Position numbers and translations under genes: made by a program. From Porphyridium purpureum (lineage: Eukaryota > Rhodophyta > Bangiophyceae > Porphyridiales > Porphyridiaceae), in contig VRMN01000006.1 of NCBI GenBank assembly GCA_008690995.1, forward strand, positions 579,501 through 643,500: a stretch of DNA of 64,000 nt, written 5' to 3'. Below are positions 16,969 through 25,255 of the stretch, piece after piece (positions within the stretch are counted from its first letter, which is position 1; every line of letters begins with the position of its first letter). Below the pieces are notes generated by a model. The model was not told the origin of the DNA. It worked only from the letters and a program-made list of their open reading frames with translations, and did not search any database.

Positions 16969-19900
16969 ATGGACCTGGAAGAGTTTAAGAACGGCTCTGT
17001 GCTTAGATTGTTCATGCAAGATTTCTTGACGTTCAGTCGCGTGGAGTTTGAGCCGGGTCCGCGGCTGAACCTCGTGCTGGGGCCGAACGGAGCAGGCAAG
17101 TCCACGATTGTCAATGCACTGTGCATCGTGTTTGCAGGTAAGCTGGGCTTGCTGGCGCGCTCGCCAAAGCTCGCAGACTTTGTGAAGCACGGCGCGTCGA
17201 GGGCCGTGGTAGAGGCACACGTGCGTGATGAAAGCAAGCCCAAGGGTTACACAGTCGTACGTCGCGACTTTGATTCGAGCGGTGCGTCTGTTTGGTCACT
17301 GGACAAGAAAAGATGTACAGAGAACGATGTGAAGGCGTGGCGGCTGGGCCTGAACATCCAGATTGAAAACCTATGCCATTTCCAGCCTCAGGAGCGCGTG
17401 CAAGAGTTTTCGATGCTCGGCAAGAAGGAGCTGCTTAACTACACGCTGAGCGCCATCGTTGGCGACGATTTCCGCGACTCTCTCGATGCGCTGCGTGAGG
17501 AGTATCGGAACCTGAATGCTAGCGTGCGCGACGATGAAACAGACGCCAAAAAACTGGATGAGCTCAAGCAGAAAAATGCGCGCATCATGACGGACGTGCA
17601 GGCGTACAGGGAGCGGGAAAAGTATTTGGCGCAGGCGGAGAAGCTTAAACGCATGCGCCCGTGGATTTCGTCGGAGATTGAGCGCCGCAAGTGTGTCGAG
17701 CTCAAAAATAAGTTGGATCAGCTCAGGCGTGAGCTCAAGGTCGCCGAGGACGCCCTGACGGTTCGGCAAATGGAGTTTGACCCGCTTAAGAAGCACGTGG
17801 AAGAACATGAAAGAACTTTTGGGAAGCTGAAAGGTTTGTGCAAGAAGAGCGAGGCCAGAGTCAGTGAAGTACTGACAGACTCTGAAAAGGTTGAGCTCAG
17901 AATTGAGGAGAATAGGCGCGAGATTAGCGATGCGATACAACGTTCAGAGCGGCTGCAGCGAGACATATTGCACATTCAGCGCGAGTTGAATCAGCTGGAC
18001 GAAATGGTAGCATCGTCTGGCCCAGTGAGCATGCGAGAGATCGATGGCAAATTTGCAGAGCTGCGCTCATTGCGCGAAGGATACGAGACTGACTTTCAGC
18101 GCTTCAAGCGCCGCGATGGTGAACTGTGCAACCTGCTGCGTCGCAATGAGCGCGCGCTCCAGAATCTGGAACAGGAGATACGCAGGATGGACAATTTGCG
18201 CTTTCAGAAACTTCGGCAGCTAGCCAACGAGCTTCCGCATATCGAGGCTGTCGTTCAATGGATCGCGGAGAATCGCCATGCATTTCACGGCGAAGTTTTC
18301 GGTCCAGTGGCGCTGGAGCTCAAAGTGAGCGACGAGTTCCACGAGCGCGTGGTCGAGTCTGTGATTCCGCGCTGGATGCGGCTTGCCTTTGTGTGTCAGA
18401 GCCGCGAGGACCTGAGTATGCTCACGCGCGCCATGGATCAGCATCGCTGGTATGGAGTGAACGCCTTAAGTACGCCGTCAGATCCTCTGTTCAACATGCA
18501 AGGCCGGCACAATCTCGCCGACCTGGAGTCGATGGGACTCTACGCGTATGTCAAGGACATTTTTGACGCACCAGACGCCGTCAAGCGCGTGCTTGCCGCG
18601 CACTCGAACGTGCACGAAATTTTGGTGGGCAATGAAAACGCCACCCAGAACAAGGACAAGATCATCGAGTATGGCGTGCGCACATTTTTCACGCCTGTTG
18701 GCGTGTACGCAGTCAAAATGTCTCGTTACTCGTCGACGGCGTCGACGCGTATTGAGCCGTTGAAGCGATGCGACGGCGTTTTCCGAGGTGGCTCTCCAAA
18801 CCCAGAGGAGCTGGAAGCGCTCGAGGAGGAGAAACGCCGGATTATGCTCGCGCGAGACGAGTACGTGCTCGAAATGGAGCATGTACGCAACGCAACTCAA
18901 GAATGCGGCCAGAAAATTTCGGCTGCGAGCGTAGAGATTGAGAACCTTCGGCGCGAGAAAAAGCGACTACAGGACGTCGAGCGTACGCGCAGGCTCAAGC
19001 AAGACAGGCTCGACCAGCTGAAGCTCGAGATCGAGCGCATGGATGTGGGAAAGACGAAGGACGAGCTGGAACGGAGCATTGGGCATTGCAAAGCGCAACT
19101 AGCGGCACAGGTCCCCTTGCTCGTGGAGCGGCTACGTGAGAATGCTGCGAGCTTGCGCGCGTGCGACGAGGCACTGATTCTTGTAGCCGAGAGTCGGCTG
19201 CAGCTCAGTCGCAAGGAAGGAGAGAGCGAAGACCTACGCAGGACAGTTCGCACTAAAAAAGTTGTTTGCACTGATGTTGAGAAGCAGTACCATGAGATGA
19301 TGGGAAACTTCAAGAGGCTCAAGCGCCGCGCCGAGGAAACCTGTCCACTCGCCGAAAACCAGGATTTTCTCGCAGAGATGTTTCAGCAATTGTCACAAGA
19401 CAACCCGCTGGCCGTGTACGATGAGCTGATCCAGAAGGAGCTTTCACGGGCAAACACGTTTGGTGCCATGAATGGGCGCATCGTGGAGGAGTATGAGGCA
19501 CGAGAGACGGAAATTGCTAGGTTAGAGCGCAAGGTGGCCAAGCACCGAGAACGGCATGACTCTCAGCGCGCAACACTAGACCAGAAGAAGGCGGAGTTCC
19601 TCCTCAAACTCAACGATTGTATGACCAAGGTGAGCACAAACTTTTCTCGAGGCTTCCATGAGATTGGATGCAGCGGTGAGCTGGGGCTGCTGAATGCGGA
19701 AGAGACATCGAACCTCGACGATATTGAAATTGACATTCGTGTATCATATCGGCAGGGCTGTGCACTGGAGTCGTTGAATGGCATGACGCAGTCTGGTGGA
19801 GAGCGCATGGTGGCCACCATGATGTACTTGTTCAGTCTGGAAGGCCAGACTCGGGCGCCTTTCCGATGTGTTGACGAAATGAACCAAGGTATGGATGCTA

Positions 19901-20094
19901 GCAATGAGCGGCAGATCATGAACATGATGATTCGGCGCGGCGAAGAGAAGGACTATCCCCAGATGTTTCTGATCACGCCCAAGCTGCTTTCCAACCTTGA
20001 TTACCAGGACAGCACCGTGACACATGTAATTCTCAACGGTGACCTGAACGCTGCCGAGATTCTTGGCGCTACCAAGCGCTTGCGCTTGTCGTGA
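16969..20094 (+). CDS. SMC5: SMC5, structural maintenance of chromosomes protein 5
   Basis: A 1041-residue SMC ATPase of the SMC5/6 complex, which acts in recombinational DNA repair and replication-fork stability. Walker A is GPNGAGKST (38-46), followed by SMC5-type wording (FVKHGASRAVVEAHV, NLCHFQPQERVQEF). Two long Glu/Arg/Lys-rich coiled coils flank a hinge at roughly 470-610 (from about EAVVQWIAENRHAFHGEVFG to TFFTPVGVYAVKMSRYSSTAS). The C-terminal head has the ABC signature TQSGGERMVATMMYLFSLE and Walker B FRCVDEMNQGMD; the CVDEMNQGMD wording is diagnostic for SMC5. The length matches the family. The frame is open upstream to a GTG at 16813, but the first ATG at 16969 starts close to the head domain. 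Confidence 0.97.
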   Translation: MDLEEFKNGSVLRLFMQDFLTFSRVEFEPGPRLNLVLGPNGAGKSTIVNALCIVFAGKLGLLARSPKLADFVKHGASRAVVEAHVRDESKPKGYTVVRRDFDSSGASVWSLDKKRCTENDVKAWRLGLNIQIENLCHFQPQERVQEFSMLGKKELLNYTLSAIVGDDFRDSLDALREEYRNLNASVRDDETDAKKLDELKQKNARIMTDVQAYREREKYLAQAEKLKRMRPWISSEIERRKCVELKNKLDQLRRELKVAEDALTVRQMEFDPLKKHVEEHERTFGKLKGLCKKSEARVSEVLTDSEKVELRIEENRREISDAIQRSERLQRDILHIQRELNQLDEMVASSGPVSMREIDGKFAELRSLREGYETDFQRFKRRDGELCNLLRRNERALQNLEQEIRRMDNLRFQKLRQLANELPHIEAVVQWIAENRHAFHGEVFGPVALELKVSDEFHERVVESVIPRWMRLAFVCQSREDLSMLTRAMDQHRWYGVNALSTPSDPLFNMQGRHNLADLESMGLYAYVKDIFDAPDAVKRVLAAHSNVHEILVGNENATQNKDKIIEYGVRTFFTPVGVYAVKMSRYSSTASTRIEPLKRCDGVFRGGSPNPEELEALEEEKRRIMLARDEYVLEMEHVRNATQECGQKISAASVEIENLRREKKRLQDVERTRRLKQDRLDQLKLEIERMDVGKTKDELERSIGHCKAQLAAQVPLLVERLRENAASLRACDEALILVAESRLQLSRKEGESEDLRRTVRTKKVVCTDVEKQYHEMMGNFKRLKRRAEETCPLAENQDFLAEMFQQLSQDNPLAVYDELIQKELSRANTFGAMNGRIVEEYEARETEIARLERKVAKHRERHDSQRATLDQKKAEFLLKLNDCMTKVSTNFSRGFHEIGCSGELGLLNAEETSNLDDIEIDIRVSYRQGCALESLNGMTQSGGERMVATMMYLFSLEGQTRAPFRCVDEMNQGMDASNERQIMNMMIRRGEEKDYPQMFLITPKLLSNLDYQDSTVTHVILNGDLNAAEILGATKRLRLS

Positions 20095-20662
20095 AAATAG
20101 CAGCGCTTGGAATGGTGGGAACGGATGATTCGAACCCCAGAAAGTGCACGACCGGGAGTCAAGGTCCCCCATCTACCTTGCGGTCACCGGGTAGATCCTA
20201 ATGTGCCCGCCGTATGCATGCTTGAAGCGAAAATTTTGACTGCATTCCGAGGCGCCTGAAAGAGGGAGTGGCTCGCCTAGAATGGCAGCGTGCACGCATG
20301 CGTGCGTCAGTATGCCTAGCTTTCCATGTTCTCGGGGGAAATAGAATCGGGAAGTTGCTAAGTTTATGGCTAGAGATGCTTTGTGTGGTGATCGCTGGGA
20401 AACGGCCCTGTGCCTTTCTTCCTGCATAAGTCGCGAAGCGAGCGGATTTACAGACCTGCCGTGCGCTTGAACTGCGTCGCAATTGGAACGGAAGAGCTTT
20501 CTTTCAAACGATTTATCGACTTGGAAGCCGCGAAATGTTTCTAATTTTGCTTACCCGATTAAGCACAAAGTTGGTGCAACGCTGCTTTTAGCGCAAGGCG
20601 CAGCTTTCCACGCGTAGTGCATTATAAAAAAGGTATTATAATATCTTGGTCTATCGTCTTGT
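20095..20662. other. Convergent intergenic region with a tRNA-like T-loop sequence
   Basis: About 570 bases between the stops of SMC5 and bestrophin A. At 20105-20200 the minus strand has a GGGGTTCGAATC sequence and a 7-bp hairpin (ATCTACC with GGTAGAT), which superficially resembles a tRNA. The T stem does not pair and no matching acceptor strand is found, so I do not call a tRNA. The right end (20620-20650) is A/T-rich and probably belongs to the 3' end of bestrophin A. Confidence 0.4.
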
Positions 20663-23080
20663 CTACGATCGCTTGCCAAACTTTTCCTTAAGCTTGGTGA
20701 GCAATCCGCGAGAATGCTTCTCCTCACGCGGCGATGTCCACTTCTCGGGCCCCTTCAAGGACGGGGCACGGCGACTTTTCACCGCCTGCGATAAAGCGGC
20801 GCGACGATCTTCGATGGCTCGCCCAATAGATTGGCGACGGCTTTGTACTGCTTGAGAAAAAGCAGCGCCACGGTCGCTGATAACTTTGCCTCCATCTTTC
20901 AGGGCATGTCCTAAACCGCCTAGCCGATTTTTAAGGTTTCGGCCAAGCTCTTCGCGACGCTCATTCGCCACGTGCTGCATGGTCGTCTTGCGACTCGTCT
21001 CTGTCGCCTCGCGCTTATCCGCCTCCCGAGGTAAAGATCCGCCCTTCTTAACAGCTTGAGTGATGGCGTCGCGGCGATCATTAAATGCCTTGCCGAGATC
21101 ACTGCGACGCTCGTTGAGTGCCTGCGAAAAGGCAGCGCCACGATCTTGCATCGACTGTCCCCTACCATTGAGAGGCTTCGTCGTCGAAGACGGGGAAGGC
21201 CTGCCACGATCTTTCACGGCCTCTCCAAGCGTCCTGCCACGATCCTGGACCGCATGCCAAAGCGACAAGGCCGCATTTCGCGAGGACGATGGCGATCCTG
21301 TCGATTCTGTCGACTCTTTCGCTGGTGGCGATCTCGCTGACGATGAGCTGCCGGCCAGGGAATCGAGATATGAGCCAGAGAAGGCTCCACCATAAGATGA
21401 CCGCGACCCACTCACAACATCCGAGCTTCTGCCGTTTCCGTTACCTATCGCTTTCGTGTCCAGCGTCTTTCGTCGTCCAGCCGCCTCTGGCGCTTTCTGA
21501 ACAGGAATCGGGGCCGTAGCTTTCAACTCATACCGAGGTGACGGGGTGTGGCTTGAAACCGGAGTCATGTCCAATGCCGCGCAGGTCCACAGAAACACAT
21601 CGACAGCGCTTGAACCTCCTTCGTGCATGAAGAAATACTCCTCTGGAGAGCATGCAGGTATCACGGCCGGGGATGACACGAAATCCTCGCGGGGCATGAC
21701 GTCCGCGGCCAGAAGAATCCCGGACGGCAAGGCAGCAGTGATCGGAAGTCCTTCGGCCAACATACTGGATGGAGAATGGCTCGGCTGCAACTCGGTGTAC
21801 AAACTCGAAAGCACAGGGATGGGCAGCAACTCGACTTGTGCGACTGCAGGCAGCTCAGTCTTTGCCTCAGATTTAAAAACCGGCGCGACCACGTCAGTGC
21901 TTGGACTTAGGTTGAAATCCCGCCCGCTGTTTCTGATCTCCTGCAAGTCGGCCGAGATGGTATCCGCAATGGTCTCCAATGGCAACGTGACGCAAGGCAC
22001 CTTTCTGTGCACCCAAAAGGGATCCTCAATCAGGTTTCCAATCTCCTCGATCGAAAATAGCGCGCCGGCCACAAAGGCCATGATGGGTACCACAAGGATA
22101 CCCGTGCTCTTGACGAGAATAACCGGCCACGTGAAACACCACAACGCAATAAAGCGACTGGTATGTTGGGCGTAGACTAACGGCACTGGAGTCTTGACAA
22201 TACGCTCGCACGCGCCCATAGCGTCAATCAAGTCCGCAATGCCGCGCTCCAACGTATCGCGCTCAGCCCATGTGTTGCCGCCGCGAAAGCCTCGCTTTTC
22301 ATACACTTCCGCGGTGTAGCGCGACACCAGCCGCATAATATACAGCGGACGATTACGCGCCTTCACGTAAAGGTCCCAGTCTTCCACAGGAAGTAATTCG
22401 CGAATGTCCGAGCTTGGTTCCTGCTGCCCGCGCAGATGGTTGGCCAGACTCTTTGAGAACGCAGCCAACAATCGAATGAGCTTCTGCGCCATCTTGGGGT
22501 TGGGAGCGTCCGAGTCGGGTCCAATCCAATTCATGATACCGGAGGCCATGCTCCTCGAGCGATTCACAATATAGTTCCACAGCTTGCGGCCCTCCCAAAA
22601 GCGGTCGTACGCCGAATTGGTCCTAAACACAAGCAGCAAGCCCATGACGGTACCCAACATACTGTAGGGAACGGGAGCAATCTGCCAGATATGCCAGTCT
22701 GGGTAGCGCTCGTACAGGTAAAGCACGAGCCCCGATACAGCCGTGTTTGCAACCAGGTGCGATCCGATACGGCCCAGGACGCGGGAGCTGGGCCAGGTCT
22801 GCAGGCTCTTGACCCAATCAGCGGACGTATACCTCTCTGGCCGCACGATGGCCATGTGCAGATGCGACGCTGCGCCGCAGGCTCTTGATCCTGACCTACT
22901 CTTCACCCAGACGCGCCTTGTGCCAAACTGTGCAGCGACCACGCGACCACTTTCAAGAACGCCTCTGCGTTCGTCTCTGCTTCGGCGTCTGCTGCTGCTT
23001 CCGCTCGCGCTTGCGCTCGACACTGCCGCGCAGCGCGGTACAGCGGCATGCACCGCCATAAAGGCCGCGCTAGGCGCCAT
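20663..23080 (-). CDS. Bestrophin A: plastid bestrophin-like channel with a long repeat-bearing C-terminal tail
   Basis: An 805-residue protein. Residues 1-75 are a basic Ser/Ala/Arg-rich presumptive plastid transit peptide starting MAPSAAFMAV. Residues 76-385 are a bestrophin/UPF0187 anion-channel domain: MAIVRPERYTSADW, the pore-neck segment GTVMGLLLVFRTNSAYDRFW (143-162), the TPVPLVYAQHTSRF segment (297-310), and EEIGNLIEDPF (345-355) followed by the cytosolic LPLETIADTI. Residues 390-606 are low-complexity, Ser/Pro-rich and probably disordered. Residues 607-773 hold basic 11-residue repeats, described separately. Other bestrophins here are about 390-430 residues, so this gene alone has a 415-residue tail. 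The likely role is a thylakoid or pyrenoid-tubule chloride/bicarbonate channel anchored through its tail; the channel family is firm, the location inferred. Confidence 0.93.
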   Translation of the reverse strand: MAPSAAFMAVHAAVPRCAAVSSASASGSSSRRRSRDERRGVLESGRVVAAQFGTRRVWVKSRSGSRACGAASHLHMAIVRPERYTSADWVKSLQTWPSSRVLGRIGSHLVANTAVSGLVLYLYERYPDWHIWQIAPVPYSMLGTVMGLLLVFRTNSAYDRFWEGRKLWNYIVNRSRSMASGIMNWIGPDSDAPNPKMAQKLIRLLAAFSKSLANHLRGQQEPSSDIRELLPVEDWDLYVKARNRPLYIMRLVSRYTAEVYEKRGFRGGNTWAERDTLERGIADLIDAMGACERIVKTPVPLVYAQHTSRFIALWCFTWPVILVKSTGILVVPIMAFVAGALFSIEEIGNLIEDPFWVHRKVPCVTLPLETIADTISADLQEIRNSGRDFNLSPSTDVVAPVFKSEAKTELPAVAQVELLPIPVLSSLYTELQPSHSPSSMLAEGLPITAALPSGILLAADVMPREDFVSSPAVIPACSPEEYFFMHEGGSSAVDVFLWTCAALDMTPVSSHTPSPRYELKATAPIPVQKAPEAAGRRKTLDTKAIGNGNGRSSDVVSGSRSSYGGAFSGSYLDSLAGSSSSARSPPAKESTESTGSPSSSRNAALSLWHAVQDRGRTLGEAVKDRGRPSPSSTTKPLNGRGQSMQDRGAAFSQALNERRSDLGKAFNDRRDAITQAVKKGGSLPREADKREATETSRKTTMQHVANERREELGRNLKNRLGGLGHALKDGGKVISDRGAAFSQAVQSRRQSIGRAIEDRRAALSQAVKSRRAPSLKGPEKWTSPREEKHSRGLLTKLKEKFGKRS
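20762..21262 (-). repeat. 11-residue (undecad) basic repeats in the tail of bestrophin A
   Basis: These codons encode residues 607-773. The unit is hydrophobic-x-x-A-hydrophobic-x-x-R-[RG]-x-x, for example LGEAVKDRGRP, FSQALNERRSD, LGKAFNDRRDA, FSQAVQSRRQS, IGRAIEDRRAA and LSQAVKSRRAP. About ten units are recognisable, with 7-residue inserts (MQDRGAA, ISDRGAA) that keep helical phase because 11+7=18 residues is five helical turns. A block of about 33 residues beginning DRGAAFSQA occurs twice (roughly 646-683 and 736-773). The pattern predicts basic amphipathic helices. Confidence 0.85.
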
Positions 23081-23956
23081 CTCAACCTCCTCCCGCCTTC
23101 CGACTCAGCCCAGCGCGCCGGATCGTCGACGACTTGGTCTCCGTCTGCTTCTCCCACCTCGCACCAGATCACCGCACTTCTGGTTCAAGCGCGTCGAGAA
23201 AATCTCCATTTCATAGTAAAATGAGTCCGTTTTATGATTTTCTGGGATGCTGCTCGCTGCGTGCGTTCTGCGCACCGGGCAACACGCTCGTGCCGCAGCA
23301 GCTGACTCGCAGGGCTCACGCCTGGAATGTGCGCGACTCGGCTTGAATTGCGTGGAGATATCGGTTCCGCGCCGAGGAGCACGGCGCTCGCCTGATGTGG
23401 TGTGATGGAACACGTGGTGCCGCGCAAGCGCGAACCTTGAGACCCTCGGCTGATCGTGCGTTCCAACGCATGCGGCAGAGCCGTCCACAGCGATCGTTCC
23501 AGGTGGATGAGAAGCAGAGACCACTGGGACTCGATTCCGCAATTGATTAGGCTCTTTGCTTGCGCTCGGCCGAGTGTGTGCTTCAGGTGCTTGACCCACG
23601 CAGCGGACGTATGGTACCTGTCCGGCCGCAGAATTTCCATGCGAAGAGGCGAACCCACGGGCGCGCCCCACCATAGAACACAGCACTGATGCTGCTCACA
23701 CTGTACGTGTGGAGTCCGGCTCCTACGAGCTGCAGCTTTTTGTGAAATTCGGAAAGAATGAGGATTTAGTATCGTTAGCTGGTATTCTTCGAGACGTTCA
23801 TAATCAATAATGGTGTCAACAGTTAAGTGGCATATCTGCGTGCCACGCGAAAGAGGTGCTTGCATCCACCTGCAAGCTTCTATGCAAGCAAAGTGCTCTC
23901 GTTGCTTTTGTGCTCGCATTCGCAGTCACGTTTTCAGTGCAGTAAATGTCGCTCGT
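23081..23956. other. Intergenic region holding a bestrophin fragment
   Basis: Promoter side of bestrophin A and 3' side of bestrophin B. Besides the degenerate bestrophin fragment listed separately, there is one ACTGTAC at 23700-23706. No intact gene is present. Confidence 0.5.
23470..23640 (-). pseudogene. Broken bestrophin fragment (N-terminal domain relic)
   Basis: Reading the minus strand from 23640 gives MEILRPDRYHTSAAWVKHLK, which matches the domain start of bestrophins A-E (MAI[VT]RPERY, then a W-[VI]-K-[SA]-L step). It is followed by a decayed first helix (ESQWSLLLIHLERSLW). Resemblance ends after about 55 codons and the frame then runs into unrelated sequence, with no pore neck or later motifs. 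It lies between genes A and B in the same orientation, so it is most simply a truncated tandem copy. The left limit of similarity is approximate. Confidence 0.7.
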
Positions 23957-25255
23957 TCATGCCTGCACCGACCCATTGCTCGTGTCGGTGTCTCCACGTA
24001 TAATCCGAGTGTTGCCCGTCTCCCCAACCTCCACGACTGCTCCTTGCTCCTCGACAACATTCTCTCTGAGTCGAAGCAAGCTCTCTGGTCTCCAAAGCAA
24101 GATATGTTCGACCTCCGTCTGAAGAGCTCCGTCGTCTTTGGCGCCATCCGCGAGGCGCTTGGCGAAAAAGTCCTCACCAATCTGACTCCTGATGTCCTGC
24201 AAGTCGCCAAAGAGTTCGTTTGCAAAGTTTTCCAATTTCAGGGTGACGCAAGGCACGCTTGGATTCACCCAAAAGGGGTCCTCAATCAAGTTGCGAATGA
24301 CCTCGACCGAGAAAAGTCCTCCTGCAACAAACGCAGTGGTAGGCACGACAAAGACGCCCACGTGCCGAACCAGAATGACTGGCCAGATGAGGCACCACAA
24401 CGCAATGATGCGGCTTGTCCACTCACCGTAGACCAGTGGCACGGGCGTCTTGGCAATACGTTCGCACATACCCATGTCGTTCATCAAATCCGTAATGCCA
24501 CGCTCCAAAATCTCGCGCTCCGCGCTGGTATTGCCGGCGCGGACGCCACGATGCTTTGTATATACTTCCGCCACGTACCGTGAAAAGAGCCGCAGAATGA
24601 AGAGCGGGCGGTTGCGTGCTACTACGTATCGCTGCCAGTCCTCGGCAGGCACCAGCTCACAAATGACCGGGCTCGGCTCCTCGATTCCGCGCAAGTGCTT
24701 TGAGAGGCTCATGGGGAACGCAGCTAGCAGCTTAATGAGCTTATGTGCCATCTCTGGCTCAGCTGCGTCAGATTCTGGACCAAGCCAGCTGAAAACACCC
24801 ACCGCCAAGGTGCGCGTGCGATTCATCACCGAGCCCCACACGGTGCATCCTTCCCAAAAGCGCTCGTACGCAGAATTGGTTCTGAAGCCCAAGAGGTTGC
24901 CCATGAAGCCACTCATAATCATGAATGGCACCGGGTCGAGCTGCCAGAGCTCGCAGTCGGGAAAGCCCTCGTACAGGCCGAACACCAGCGCTGCAACGGC
25001 AGTGTTAGCGATCACATGTGAGCTAATGCAGCGCAGAATACGCGACTTGGGCAGCGTCACAAGCGCTTTGACCCAGTAGTTGGGAGAGTACCTTTCCTCG
25101 CGAACGAGGGCCATCCGTACATCGCTTGCCTGGCGCGTGGTCGTTCGCCTCTGCGAACATGCCGCACCAACTGTGCAACGGCTCTCTTTTTCGAGCGCGC
25201 GCACGTGACGGGTTCTGGGATGGACCTGCGTCACGGCACTCACAAAGGCGGTCAT
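23957..25255 (-). CDS. Bestrophin B: plastid bestrophin-like channel with a divergent pore neck
   Basis: A 432-residue member of the bestrophin/UPF0187 family. A 47-residue basic N-terminus starting MTAFVSAVTQVHPRTR is a likely plastid transit peptide; the domain then opens MALVREERYSPNYWVKAL. The pore-neck segment reads SGFMGNLLGFRTNSAYERFW, where A, C, D and E all have GTVMGL[LM]LVFRTNSAYDRFW, so the residues expected to line the hydrophobic neck differ. Later motifs (KTPVPLVYGEWTSR, EVIRNLIEDPFW, CVTLKLENFANE) are also more diverged. A Glu/Val-rich tail of about 80 residues ends the protein. A GTG further up (25396) extends the frame, but the ATG at 25255 gives the transit-peptide-like start shared with its neighbours. 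Confidence 0.9.
   Translation of the reverse strand: MTAFVSAVTQVHPRTRHVRALEKESRCTVGAACSQRRTTTRQASDVRMALVREERYSPNYWVKALVTLPKSRILRCISSHVIANTAVAALVFGLYEGFPDCELWQLDPVPFMIMSGFMGNLLGFRTNSAYERFWEGCTVWGSVMNRTRTLAVGVFSWLGPESDAAEPEMAHKLIKLLAAFPMSLSKHLRGIEEPSPVICELVPAEDWQRYVVARNRPLFILRLFSRYVAEVYTKHRGVRAGNTSAEREILERGITDLMNDMGMCERIAKTPVPLVYGEWTSRIIALWCLIWPVILVRHVGVFVVPTTAFVAGGLFSVEVIRNLIEDPFWVNPSVPCVTLKLENFANELFGDLQDIRSQIGEDFFAKRLADGAKDDGALQTEVEHILLWRPESLLRLRENVVEEQGAVVEVGETGNTRIIRGDTDTSNGSVQA

Noticed and set aside
20105-20200. tRNA-like sequence on the minus strand with a TTCGAAT loop and CCA-like end
   Set aside because: The expected T stem pairs at only two or three of five positions, no 5' acceptor strand complementary to TTCCCAC is nearby in either linear or permuted order, and no anticodon arm pairs fully. 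Red algae can have permuted or multi-intron tRNAs, so a covariance-model search would be decisive.
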